64,000 nucleotides of DNA from Mycolicibacterium tokaiense. GTDB taxonomy: Bacteria; Actinomycetota; Actinomycetes; Mycobacteriales; Mycobacteriaceae. The position numbers and the translations under genes are program-made. Location: assembly GCF_010725885.1 (NCBI RefSeq), contig NZ_AP022600.1:1860001-1924000 (forward strand). Reading direction: 5' to 3'. Each line of letters starts with the position of its first letter. The stretch's first letter is position 1. The notes beneath the pieces were generated by a model. The model was not told the DNA's origin. It did not search any database and saw only the letters and a list, made by a program, of their open reading frames with translations. Shown one piece after another: positions 1 to 7,280 of the stretch.

Positions 1-64
1 GCGAGAATGGGCCAGAGTTCGAAGCGAACGCCGGGGGTGGCGAGCGCCGCCAACAGGCGCAGGC

Positions 65-1174
65 GTGACGATCGGGATGAACGTGGACGGGTCGCGAGTG
101 CGTGCAGCCGCGATCAGCGCTGCGCTGGCCAGTGGATTGCTGCTCGGCGGCGCCGCCGGTGGTCTGGCGCCGTCGGCCCAGGCGCAGCCCGGTGGACACG
201 GCAGTTCCTCGGACTCCCGTGGCGATGGGAACAAGCCGGGCCGCCCCGACCGACCCGGCAAACCGGACCGACCCGATCGGCCTGACCGCCCCGACCGGCC
301 GGACAAGCCTGATCGTCCGGACAAGCCGGACCGACCCGATCGGCCTGATCGTCCGGACAAGCCGGATCGACCGGACCGACCGGACCGATCGGACCGACCG
401 GACAAGCCCGAACGACCGGATCGCCCCGACGGCCACGGTTGGCCGGGGCACGGCCACGGACCCGATCACGGGGAAGGGCACGGGCACGAGGGTCCGCGCG
501 AAGACCACGAACCCGCAGAACCGGAACAGAATTGCGGGGAGGACCCGGGCGGGGAACCTGGCGAAGAACCCGGAGAAGGCCCCGGTGGTGGTCCGCCGCT
601 CGGCAGCCCGGGCCCGCCCCAGGGCCCGGGGCCGGACAATCCGCCGGCCGGTGGCGGCGGCCATGACGGCTACGACGGGTTCCCCGACGTGCCACGCGGC
701 CCACAGCCGTCGCTGCCGGACATCGGCGACCCCGGTGCCGGCCCGGAAGTCCTCGGCAGCGGGCTCGGGGGCCTGGCCGGGGCGGCCGGTGCACCGGCGC
801 TGGCGCCGATCGCGCCGCCGGTGATCGTCGTTCCCGTTCCGGCAGTGGCCGCCCCCGCCCGCCCCGCGGCGCCGCCGCCGCCCGCGGCCGAACCGGTGGC
901 ACCCCGGCCCGCCCAGCAGGCTGCGCCCCAGCCCGCACGTCCCGCCGCACCGCCACCCGGTGCCGGCCCGGTGCGCAACCTCATGCCCGACAGCTACCGC
1001 GCCGGTTACCCGCAGTACCTTCGCTCGGCGAAACTCGCCGATATCGCAGGTATTGCACTTCCCGGCGTAGCGGGCATAGTTGCCCTGACGGCGATCGGGG
1101 GATTGGTCGGATATCGCCAGGCGAAGGCAGGCCACATCATCCGCGCTGCGGGGACGGTGCGCTTCCTGGAGTGA
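65..1174 (+). CDS. secreted proline/aspartate/arginine-repeat protein with C-terminal membrane helix
   Basis: Function unknown. From the GTG at 65 (an in-frame ATG lies at 77) the 369-residue product has an Ala/Gly/Leu-rich signal peptide ending near AQA at about residue 40. Residues 58-122 are an uninterrupted run of PDRP/PDKP units. Gly/His/Glu-rich and Pro/Ala-rich low-complexity stretches follow. Near residues 325-350 a hydrophobic segment (IAGIALPGVAGIVALTAIGG) could anchor the C-terminus in the membrane. I infer an extended cell-envelope protein. The metallopeptidase gene begins 18 bp downstream, so the two are probably co-transcribed. There is no clear ribosome binding site for either start. 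The reading frame is well supported by the regular repeat and signal peptide. Confidence 0.72.
   Translation: MTIGMNVDGSRVRAAAISAALASGLLLGGAAGGLAPSAQAQPGGHGSSSDSRGDGNKPGRPDRPGKPDRPDRPDRPDRPDKPDRPDKPDRPDRPDRPDKPDRPDRPDRSDRPDKPERPDRPDGHGWPGHGHGPDHGEGHGHEGPREDHEPAEPEQNCGEDPGGEPGEEPGEGPGGGPPLGSPGPPQGPGPDNPPAGGGGHDGYDGFPDVPRGPQPSLPDIGDPGAGPEVLGSGLGGLAGAAGAPALAPIAPPVIVVPVPAVAAPARPAAPPPPAAEPVAPRPAQQAAPQPARPAAPPPGAGPVRNLMPDSYRAGYPQYLRSAKLADIAGIALPGVAGIVALTAIGGLVGYRQAKAGHIIRAAGTVRFLE
236..430 (+). repeat. in-frame PDRP/PDKP-coding repeat tract
   Basis: About 195 bp of imperfect 12-nt units encode alternating Pro-Asp-Arg and Pro-Asp-Lys. Codon choice varies between copies, so the repeat is clearer in protein than in DNA. 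Copy number may differ between strains. Confidence 0.8.
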
Positions 1175-1192
1175 GGACGTGGGAGGGGGGAC

Positions 1193-1684
1193 ATGCCTGC
1201 GGGACGACACGTGACCAAAGCGGTCAACGACGTGCTCGAGTTGGCGCCGCGGCGCGGTGAGGTGTCACTGGCGCGCCTGGTCAGCGCGGTGAGCGCGGAC
1301 CGCGGCCGCCCCATCGAGATCCAGCTCGCCGACCTGCCCGCAGGTGTGTGCGGACAGTGGCGCCAGTACGTCGACCGCGACGTGTTCCTGATCCAGCACG
1401 GGCTGCCGACCTGGCAGCGCACCCTCGCCCACGAGCTCGGACACCTGGTGCTCGGACACGAGGGCATCCCGGTGGTCGAAGCGGCGCGCCAAGCCACCGA
1501 ACTGGCCGGCGAGGACCTCATCGGGTACATGCTCAACCAGCGCACGGGCTGTATGGGCCCCAGCGGCGCCGACGCCGAACAGGAGGCCGAGGACTTCGCC
1601 GCGCTGCTGATCTACCGGCTGGGCCGGATGCCGTCGGACCGGTCCTCGATCGTCCAGGTGCGGCTCGGAGAGGCATTTGGTTGA
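1193..1684 (+). CDS. ImmA/IrrE-family zinc metallopeptidase
   Basis: The 163-residue protein carries HELGH at residues 80-84, the zinc-binding signature of ImmA/IrrE peptidases, followed by a further His at 89. Members of this family typically cleave or inactivate XRE-type repressors in response to stress. No DNA-binding domain is fused here, so this is a stand-alone peptidase. The ATG at 1193 is preceded by a G-rich stretch (GGGAGGGGGG) that may serve as the ribosome binding site. Its stop overlaps the start of the next gene by 4 bp (TTGA), implying translational coupling. The natural substrate cannot be read from sequence. The nearest XRE-like protein is EspR, encoded convergently 1.1 kb away. 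Confidence 0.82.
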   Translation: MPAGRHVTKAVNDVLELAPRRGEVSLARLVSAVSADRGRPIEIQLADLPAGVCGQWRQYVDRDVFLIQHGLPTWQRTLAHELGHLVLGHEGIPVVEAARQATELAGEDLIGYMLNQRTGCMGPSGADAEQEAEDFAALLIYRLGRMPSDRSSIVQVRLGEAFG

Positions 1685-2772
1685 CCGTCTGGGTGATCGC
1701 CGGGCTGCTCAGCCTGGCGACGGGAGTGCGCATCGGCTGGGCTCTGGTGAACAAGCAATCCCTGGTGAGCACCGCGATGATCATCGCCCTGGGCAGCCTG
1801 GCCGCGGTGGCTGCGCTGAACTGGCCGCCCCTGACGCTGTTCCTGGACACGGTGCTGCACTGGCCCAACATCTCGATGGCGTTGAGTCAGGTGGCGCTGA
1901 TCGGGTGCGCGGCGGGCAGCTGCGTCATGATCACCACCGCCGCGTCCACCCGCAGACCGACGACGGTTCGGCGCATCGCGCTGATCCAGTACGGCGTGGC
2001 TGCGGTGATCGCGATGGTCACGCTGGTGCTGTTCTTCGCCGGCGGCCAGCGGCCGGAGATGTCGCCGCAGGAGTACCTCACCCGCACCCTTGCCACGCCC
2101 CGCGTGTCGACCTCCTGGCTGCCGCCCCTGCTCTATGTGATGTTGGCGCTGACGCTGGTCTCCTGGGCCGGACTGCGCAATTCCAGCCGCAGTCGGCGGG
2201 GCCGCGCCCTGTTCGTGTTCACCGTCGGCATCGTGCTGATCCTCGCTGCCAGCGCCTTCTTCACCATTCAGGCGGTCGGCACCACGCATCTGGTCGGCAT
2301 CGGTACCGCGGTGACCCTGTTGACCACCGCCATGGTGGTGGTCGCGGCCGGGTCGCTGTTGCCCACCGTCGAGGACTGGGTCGCCGCCCGGCGTGAACTG
2401 CGCCTGATCGAACCGCTGCTGGCCGAGTTGGAACGACGGCAACCGGACATCGGCATCGGGGAGCGGCCGCGCGGCCCCCTGGTGTTCCGGGTGGCCGAGC
2501 AGCTGTCCCTGATCTCCGACGCCCTGTTCCTCGAGGCGACGTCCGTGCAGCAGTCCGACCGCGACCACCCGCGCGGTGACCGCGCCGAAGCACAGGACGG
2601 CACAGCGCCGGAGCAGGCCCGAGCCATCGCCCGCTGGATCCACCAGGGGCCCCGGGCATTTCCCGGTCTGGACACGCTGCGGCAGCCCGACAACTACTCG
2701 GACCGGGAATGGATCATCGAGATCGCGCGGCAGTACCGCGATGTCCTGCGGGACGCGTCAGTGCGCGTCTGA
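1681..2772 (+). CDS. MAB_1171c-family putative transporter (multi-pass membrane protein)
   Basis: The TTG at 1681 overlaps the stop of the metallopeptidase gene, giving a 363-residue product. The first ~240 residues contain about seven hydrophobic helices. The last ~120 residues are soluble and charged. From memory this matches the family named after MAB_1171c, which commonly sits beside IrrE-like peptidases and XRE regulators in mycobacteria. Transport activity is only a family guess. A longer open frame reaches back to 1348, but it runs through the metallopeptidase gene out of phase, so I reject that extension. The gene ends 10 bp before the convergent espR stop. Confidence 0.72.
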   Translation: MTVWVIAGLLSLATGVRIGWALVNKQSLVSTAMIIALGSLAAVAALNWPPLTLFLDTVLHWPNISMALSQVALIGCAAGSCVMITTAASTRRPTTVRRIALIQYGVAAVIAMVTLVLFFAGGQRPEMSPQEYLTRTLATPRVSTSWLPPLLYVMLALTLVSWAGLRNSSRSRRGRALFVFTVGIVLILAASAFFTIQAVGTTHLVGIGTAVTLLTTAMVVVAAGSLLPTVEDWVAARRELRLIEPLLAELERRQPDIGIGERPRGPLVFRVAEQLSLISDALFLEATSVQQSDRDHPRGDRAEAQDGTAPEQARAIARWIHQGPRAFPGLDTLRQPDNYSDREWIIEIARQYRDVLRDASVRV

Positions 2773-2782
2773 GAGTCGCGGA

Positions 2783-3181
2783 CTAATCGTCCAGGTGCTC
2801 TTTGCGGCGCAATTCCTCCGCCTTGAGGACCAGATCTTGCTGCGCCTCCGGCGACAACCCGACGGTGCGGGCGGCAATCCGCCGCACGCCCTCGTCGCGC
2901 ATGTTCGCCAGCCACGTCAGCTCTTTGTCGAGCTTCTCGTAGTACTCGTCGTCGGTGAAGTACGCCGGCTTGATGCGGAAAAAGTTGGCAAGGGCCGTCA
3001 TCGTTGCGGCGGATGGGTTGGTGCGGTTGCCGGAGCGCAACTGAGACAGGTAGGGCGCAGACATGGTGACGCCCTCCGCCTTGAGTGCGCCGATGACTTC
3101 CGCCGACGTATGCGGTCCGCGACCCGGCGGGTACACCGTGTCGAACAGGCGATTCAATCGCGCAGCGAACGTCGTGCTCAT
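2783..3181 (-). CDS. espR: nucleoid-associated regulator EspR
   Basis: A 132-residue XRE-fold protein, the same length as M. tuberculosis EspR (Rv3849) and nearly identical to it through the first 100 residues as I recall it. EspR is a global nucleoid-associated regulator that binds as dimer-of-dimers, bridges DNA and activates the espACD operon for ESX-1 secretion. The helix-turn-helix lies around residues 38-60 (APYLSQLRSGNRTNPS). The C-terminal tail (LSPEAQQDLVLKAEELRRKE) diverges from the M. tuberculosis sequence, as expected for another species. About 600 bp of non-coding DNA upstream matches the long regulatory region expected for this gene. Confidence 0.95.
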   Translation of the reverse strand: MSTTFAARLNRLFDTVYPPGRGPHTSAEVIGALKAEGVTMSAPYLSQLRSGNRTNPSAATMTALANFFRIKPAYFTDDEYYEKLDKELTWLANMRDEGVRRIAARTVGLSPEAQQDLVLKAEELRRKEHLDD

Positions 3182-3784
3182 TTCTTGGGACCTCCACAGG
3201 TGGACATCGCGTTATATCCGTGGCCGTATTTGCTGATCATCGTAGCGAGAGTTGTGACAAGTACCAAGTGCAAACGCCTGACAAATTAACGCCCGTATTC
3301 ACAGGTTCGCCCGGTAGAACCCGCTCCGGAGCCCTGATCAGGGCGTCAATGGTGATTTGAAGCGCAGGACAGAAGTGTCTGGCCCGAAAATAGCCGGGTT
3401 CGTTCGCGTACCGCGTAAACGCTGCCATCGGGGGGTGGCAGCCGATTCGTCCGCGTTACCGGGCAACGATTCCTGAGCGTGAGCTGAGCTGAATTCAGAT
3501 TTGCTACCGCGCGATGTCACTACGGGATCCGAACCATCTTGACACCACGGGGTTCGCTCTGGGGCTCTCCCGTGTCGTTTACCGGCGGTAATGATCTTCC
3601 GTAACCACTCCGGATTCCGTCACCTCAGTGCCCTGCCGGCACCATTGACTCGACACGTGTCAGGTTGGGGCGCAAGGCAGTTGAGGTGACGCGGCATGAG
3701 GATAGCCAGAGTGGGTGTGGGGGGTCGCTGCACGTCGAGCTGTGATGATTGCCACAGCGTCGTCGGCCGGACGCAGCGAAGGTC
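3182..3784. promoter_or_regulatory. long espR upstream region without a convincing gene
   Basis: About 600 bp between the espR start and the end of the Rv3847-like gene. Small minus-strand frames at 3237-3428 and 3338-3520 lack start signals and any recognisable product. The first 120 bp upstream of espR is visibly richer in A/T than the flanking genes (for example around 3241-3300), which suits a promoter bound by nucleoid proteins. I could not define a -10/-35 pair with confidence. Confidence 0.5.
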
Positions 3785-4318
3785 TCAGGCGGCGAGCAGC
3801 ATCGCCAGGATGGCGGTGTCGGGATGGCTGATCGGGTCGACGCCCACCCGGCTGACCATGGACGTGACCGTACCGTCGTACTCGGCTTCCACCCAGGCGG
3901 CGCGGTGCTCAAGGCCCAGGTGCGGCAGCCCCGGCAGCAGGACACAGCCGGAAGCGGCCCCATTGCACTCGGGCAGCGTCGGCGTGGTCTCCGAGGGCGG
4001 GTGCAGCATCAGCAGGGCGGGGGGAAACTGGTCAGCGAAGTGGCCGGGCGAGATCGCGGAGTCACCGACTACGGTGCCCTCGGCGAGCACCAGCCCGACG
4101 GTGCCCGGGGCAGGCGCCTCGGGAAGCTCCTCGCGGACACCGAAAATCGTTGTGGTGGACAGCAGGCCGGGCCATGAGGCCACCCGAACAGCCACCATCA
4201 GCAGTTGCGCCCACTCCTTCGTGGAATCCGGCCAGCGACCCGACACCACAAAACCTTTGAGCGCACCGCCGGAATGGAAGGGGGCGAGTTCGATGGCTCG
4301 CCCGGACCCTGAACTCAT
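3785..4318 (-). CDS. conserved hypothetical protein, Rv3847-like
   Basis: A 177-residue soluble protein starting at the ATG at 4318. No domain or catalytic motif is recognised. Length and position, between the superoxide dismutase gene and espR, match M. tuberculosis Rv3847, a conserved protein of unknown function. This assignment rests mostly on synteny and is from memory. A longer upstream open frame reaches 4882, but it runs antisense-in-phase with sodN and has no supporting start. There is no signal peptide and no transmembrane segment. Confidence 0.75.
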   Translation of the reverse strand: MSSGSGRAIELAPFHSGGALKGFVVSGRWPDSTKEWAQLLMVAVRVASWPGLLSTTTIFGVREELPEAPAPGTVGLVLAEGTVVGDSAISPGHFADQFPPALLMLHPPSETTPTLPECNGAASGCVLLPGLPHLGLEHRAAWVEAEYDGTVTSMVSRVGVDPISHPDTAILAMLLAA

Positions 4319-4452
4319 GTGCCCTCCGCAACTTCGGCTCGGACGGAACGCGCGACACGACGGCGGGTCGGTATCGGACAGGATGAGCCACAGACCCCTT
4401 GGCAGGCAAGAGGACACGAGTGCTAACGCGGAACGACCATCTGATGAACAAC

Positions 4453-4479
4453 GGGGCGCCGCGCAGTGCGCGACGCCCC
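4453..4479 (-). terminator. hairpin terminator downstream of sodN
   Basis: GGGGCG/CGCCCC (6 bp), a 1x1 mismatch, then CGCGC/GCGCG (5 bp) around a 3-nt loop. It starts about 25 bp after the sodN stop. On the minus strand it is followed by GTTGTTCATC, a moderately U-rich tail. Confidence 0.7.
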
Positions 4480-4503
4480 AGTGGGTGAACTGTTCACAAG
4501 AGA

Positions 4504-4926
4504 TCAGGCAGGGGGATAGACACCCATCTGCTTGCCCTTGTCGGTCTGCCAGAAGATGTCGGAGATCTCGTCGATGGTGGCCAGCAGTTTCTCGGCGACC
4601 GCGGCGTCGAGCGACTTCTTGACGTCGCCCGCGCCGTGGACGCCCTCCCAGAACAGCGTGTGCAGGTTGGGGAACTGCTCGAAGTGGTCCTTGGTGAAGA
4701 AGTCGGCCCACAACACCATCAGGTGATGCTTGACCTCTTCGGCCTGACGCTCCTTGATGATGACGGCGCGCGCCTTGAAGTGCTCGTCGTCGGAGTCGTG
4801 GTACTTCTGGATGGTCTTGAGGCAGGACAGCGCCTCGATCTTGGCCTGCGCGGGGTCGTAGACACCGCAGTACAGGTCGCAATGGGCATGGGCGGGAGTG
4901 GCGTTGGTGAAAAGTCGATGCAGCAT
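4504..4926 (-). CDS. sodN: nickel-containing superoxide dismutase
   Basis: A 140-residue preprotein. A 14-residue leader (MLHRLFTNATPAHA) precedes His-Cys-Asp-Leu-Tyr-Cys-Gly. After leader removal, His1, Cys2 and Cys6 are the nickel ligands of the N-terminal hook, and the four-helix body follows (AKHH-type helix seen as EEVKHHLMVLWADFF). The enzyme dismutates superoxide to oxygen and peroxide in the cytoplasm. Oddity: hook position 5 is Tyr (TAC), where Streptomyces NiSODs have Pro. The maturation protease gene is divergent, 51 bp away. In M. tuberculosis this locus carries the iron enzyme sodA instead. Identification as NiSOD is secure. Whether the altered hook is fully active is unknown. 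Confidence 0.93.
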   Translation of the reverse strand: MLHRLFTNATPAHAHCDLYCGVYDPAQAKIEALSCLKTIQKYHDSDDEHFKARAVIIKERQAEEVKHHLMVLWADFFTKDHFEQFPNLHTLFWEGVHGAGDVKKSLDAAVAEKLLATIDEISDIFWQTDKGKQMGVYPPA

Positions 4927-4977
4927 GGTCTCAACCTACCCCCGGCGTTGCGGCGCCAAAACCTCGACTGCCGGGTC

Positions 4978-5337
4978 GTGACCGGGGCGAAACCGCAGCG
5001 GCGTTGGCCGGTCCGGCGGTTCCTCGTCGTCGAGCAGTCGATGCTGCCGGCGCTGGCGCCGGGCGACGGGGTGCTGGCCGTGCGGTGCGGGGTGGTGCGG
5101 TCCGGTCAGGTGCGGGTTTTTCCGGATCCCGGGCTGCCGTCGCGCTGGTTGATCAAGCGCGTCGGGGCGGTGCACGGAGGAGGTGCCTTCGACGCGGTGT
5201 CGGACAACGCCGACGCCGCGGGGGTGGTCGATTCCCGGCAGTTCGGACCGGTGCCGGTGGCCGGTTCCTACGTGGTGGTGTGGACGGTCAGGTCAGGACG
5301 ACCAGGACCAGGACGCCGAGCAGGATCAATGCGATGA
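4978..5337 (+). CDS. sodX: nickel superoxide dismutase maturation protease (S26 family)
   Basis: A short signal-peptidase-like protein that would cut the SodN leader to expose His1 for nickel binding. The Ser of EQSMLPALAPGD and the Lys of LIKRVGAV match the Ser/Lys dyad of S26 peptidases. There is no membrane anchor, as in SodX proteins. I chose the GTG at 4978 (119 residues). The frame remains open upstream, but that part lies antisense to sodN. The 3' end overlaps the convergent small membrane gene by 50 bp. Assignment is strengthened by adjacency to sodN. Divergent orientation, not a sodN-sodX operon, is unlike Streptomyces. Confidence 0.85.
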   Translation: MTGAKPQRRWPVRRFLVVEQSMLPALAPGDGVLAVRCGVVRSGQVRVFPDPGLPSRWLIKRVGAVHGGGAFDAVSDNADAAGVVDSRQFGPVPVAGSYVVVWTVRSGRPGPGRRAGSMR

Positions 5338-5446
5338 CGCCGGCACGCAGGGCCGCCAACAGATAGGAGCGATTGAACGTGGGCGACGACGCATACCAGT
5401 GCGGCGGCTGACCCGCGGACTGCGACCCCATCGGTTGCGTTGCCAT
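5288..5446 (-). CDS. small single-span membrane protein
   Basis: A 52-residue protein from the ATG at 5446. A polar N-terminal half with PHWYASSPTFNRS precedes one strongly hydrophobic helix (AALRAGVIALILLGVLVLVV) near the C-terminus. I do not recognise the family. An upstream in-frame start at 5533 would cross two CRP-like sites, which makes the shorter form likelier. Its 3' end overlaps the convergent sodX gene. The transmembrane prediction is clear; function is unknown. Confidence 0.6.
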   Translation of the reverse strand: MATQPMGSQSAGQPPHWYASSPTFNRSYLLAALRAGVIALILLGVLVLVVLT

Positions 5447-5482
5447 CACAGACACCTGACCTGCACTATCGATACCGCCCCA

Positions 5483-5524
5483 CGTGAGATGAATCACACG
5501 AATAGCCCTGTGACGGCGATCATA
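5483..5524. promoter_or_regulatory. two CRP/Rv3676-like binding sites
   Basis: CGTGA-N6-TCACA at 5483-5498 and TGTGA-N6-TCATA at 5509-5524 each differ from TGTGA-N6-TCACA at one base. Centres are 26 bp apart. They lie 37 and 63 bp upstream of the small membrane protein start. Confidence 0.5.
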
Positions 5525-5676
5525 AACCGCCAACGGGCCACCAGGAAATTCAGAGCATAACGCCAGCTGCGCGTGGTGCGAAAACGCTCTCGAGCGCCCG
5601 GTTACCGCGCAGTCGGCGCCCGGTCGGGCTCGGAAGTTGCCGGAGCTTGTTGATCATGGCTGGACGCTGAGCGGGG

Positions 5677-5774
5677 TTATCCACAGCCGGGCGCTGTGGA
5701 GTGGCTGTATGCGGTGGACAGCGTGCTGGGCAATCGATACGGCCTGTGGACAGAGCTGTGGAAACTGTGGATAG
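5677..5774. promoter_or_regulatory. cluster of six DnaA-box-like 9-mers
   Basis: A perfect TTATCCACA at 5677-5685 is followed on the opposite strand by TGTGGAGTG (5695), GGTGGACAG (5713), TGTGGACAG (5745), TGTGGAAAC (5757) and TGTGGATAG (5766). Three of the six fit the (T/C)(T/C)(G/A)TCCACA form of mycobacterial DnaA boxes exactly; the others have one to three deviations. Confidence 0.5.
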
Positions 5775-5856
5775 CGGCGATTGCTGCGTGTGCTCCGCTG
5801 CTCCGGGGGTGGCTGGGGGATGGCTGGGCCCGCCCGGTGCGTGACAGGATGGCGTC

Positions 5857-6195
5857 ATGGACGACTCGGTTCCCCAGGCAGACGTCCCAGGGCTTCCCGC
5901 CGACTTCAGCGCGGACGCGATCCTGCTCGACGTTCGCGAAGACGACGAGTGGCAGCGCGGCCACGCGCCCGGCGCCCAGCACATCCCACTCGGAGACGTG
6001 CCGGCGCGCATCCACGAGATCGACGCGGACAAGTCGCTCTACGTCATCTGTCATGCCGGCGGCCGATCGCAGCGTGTCGCCCAGTACCTGCAGCGCCAGG
6101 GCTACGAACCGGTCAACGTCAGCGGCGGCATGCTCGCCTGGGCGGGCGCCGGCCGTCCCGTGGTCACCGACGACGGCGGGCCGGGCACCGTCTGA
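5857..6195 (+). CDS. rhodanese-like sulfurtransferase domain protein
   Basis: A single rhodanese domain of 112 residues. The active-site loop reads CHAGGRS (Cys at about residue 65), with conserved LLDVREDDEWQRGHAPGAQHIPL upstream split across the fold's usual motifs. Such proteins transfer sulfane sulfur to thiophilic acceptors such as cyanide or protein thiols. Cytoplasmic: there is no signal peptide. The gene is followed after 43 bp by the DUF4328 protein on the same strand. The physiological acceptor is not evident from context. Confidence 0.88.
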   Translation: MDDSVPQADVPGLPADFSADAILLDVREDDEWQRGHAPGAQHIPLGDVPARIHEIDADKSLYVICHAGGRSQRVAQYLQRQGYEPVNVSGGMLAWAGAGRPVVTDDGGPGTV

Positions 6196-6238
6196 TCCTC
6201 ACCCCCGGACACTCGCCGCGCGCAGTTAGGCTGGTCCG

Positions 6239-7276
6239 GTGATCCAGGTGTGTTCCGTGTGCGGCACCCGCTGGAACGTGCGTGACAAGCAGCGTCAGTG
6301 GTGCCCGCGATGCCAGGGTTCGTTGCTTCCGCCGTCCGCCATGGCCCAACCCGCGCCGGGGCCGCAGCAGACGGGATGGCACCGGCCCGCAGAGGCGCCG
6401 AACCAGGCGCACCGGCTGCCGCCGGGCTACCGCTGGATCGCCGTGCGCCCCGGTGCAGCGCCGTCGGCGCCACGACAACGCAGACGGCTCGGACCTACGC
6501 CCCGCTACGACGTGATCCCCCGGTGGGGCCTGTTCGACCCGGTCGCGCAACTGCCCCCACCGGCGGAGCCGACGCGCACCGGACCGTCGGCGCGTGCGGT
6601 ACGGCTGACCCTCTACACCGCGATCGGCATCATGATGGCCGCCGCGGTGCTGCACGCCGTCCGCTATCTCCTGCTCGTCATCAACCGGACCACGCTGCTG
6701 CCGCCGTTCGTGGCCTGGACCGCGGTGTGGCTGGGGGTGCTGCTCAGCGTCGCGGTGCTCTTCGCCGTGATCGGCACTGCGGTGGTGATGGCCGGATGGC
6801 TGATCCGCCGCCGCGCCGCGGTGTATGCCCACCGCGGCCACGACGATCCGCGGTCGCGGCGGGCCTTGTGGCTCGGCACCCTGATCCCGGTGGTCAATCT
6901 GGTCTGGGCACCGGTGTTCGTGATCGAGACCGCGACGGCCGAGGAGGCCTATCCCCGGCTGCGGAAGCCGATCCTGGTGTGGTGGGTGCTGTGGCTGTTG
7001 TGCACCGCCGTGTCGGTGTTCGCGATCGCCACCAGCTTCACCAGTGATGCGCAGGGGATCGCGGACAACACCGTGACCGCCACGGTGGCCTACCTGTTGA
7101 GCGCCGCCACCGTGGCCGCGCTGATGCGCGTGTACTTCGGATTCGAGCGCAAGCCGGTGGAGCGTCCCGCGCACCGCTGGGTGATCGTCGCCGCCGACAC
7201 GCAGGGTCCTGACCAGGGCCGCGGCCGGGAAAAAGAGCCTGCGGTTGAGTCAACCGGCCAGGAGCCTGCAGCATAG
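6239..7276 (+). CDS. DUF4328-type membrane protein with N-terminal zinc ribbon (Rv3843c-like)
   Basis: The 345-residue product starts at the GTG at 6239. Residues 5-27 contain two CxxC pairs (CSVCG and CPRC), a zinc ribbon. A Pro-rich linker leads to about six hydrophobic helices between residues 120 and 310 with the KAG-type spacing of DUF4328 proteins. Length and position next to glpQ1 match M. tuberculosis Rv3843c. Function is unknown. The frame ends 4 bp before the ATG chosen for glpQ1, suggesting one transcript. Confidence 0.8.
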   Translation: MIQVCSVCGTRWNVRDKQRQWCPRCQGSLLPPSAMAQPAPGPQQTGWHRPAEAPNQAHRLPPGYRWIAVRPGAAPSAPRQRRRLGPTPRYDVIPRWGLFDPVAQLPPPAEPTRTGPSARAVRLTLYTAIGIMMAAAVLHAVRYLLLVINRTTLLPPFVAWTAVWLGVLLSVAVLFAVIGTAVVMAGWLIRRRAAVYAHRGHDDPRSRRALWLGTLIPVVNLVWAPVFVIETATAEEAYPRLRKPILVWWVLWLLCTAVSVFAIATSFTSDAQGIADNTVTATVAYLLSAATVAALMRVYFGFERKPVERPAHRWVIVAADTQGPDQGRGREKEPAVESTGQEPAA

Positions 7277-7280
7277 CGGT

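Larger units (their letters stand above)
5447..5856. promoter_or_regulatory. 410-bp non-coding region with CRP-like sites and DnaA-box-like cluster
   Basis: The region lies between the small membrane protein and the rhodanese gene, which are divergent. Its left third holds two 16-mers resembling mycobacterial CRP sites. The middle holds six 9-mers resembling DnaA boxes. Open frames crossing it (such as a minus-strand frame at 5550-6032) are shadows of the rhodanese gene with no coding signature. Confidence 0.6.

Noticed and set aside
236..430. CRISPR array
   Set aside because: The repeats are contiguous, 12 nt and in frame, with no unique spacers; they encode protein.
1348..1680. Upstream extension of the MAB_1171c-type gene
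   Set aside because: It reads through the metallopeptidase gene in another frame, giving an Arg/Pro-rich sequence unlike the membrane protein that follows.
3237..3520. Two small minus-strand frames in the espR upstream region
   Set aside because: No ribosome binding site, unusual composition and no recognisable fold; the region looks regulatory.
5677..5774. Replication origin
   Set aside because: Although DnaA-box-like 9-mers cluster here, dnaA, dnaN and an AT-rich unwinding region are absent.
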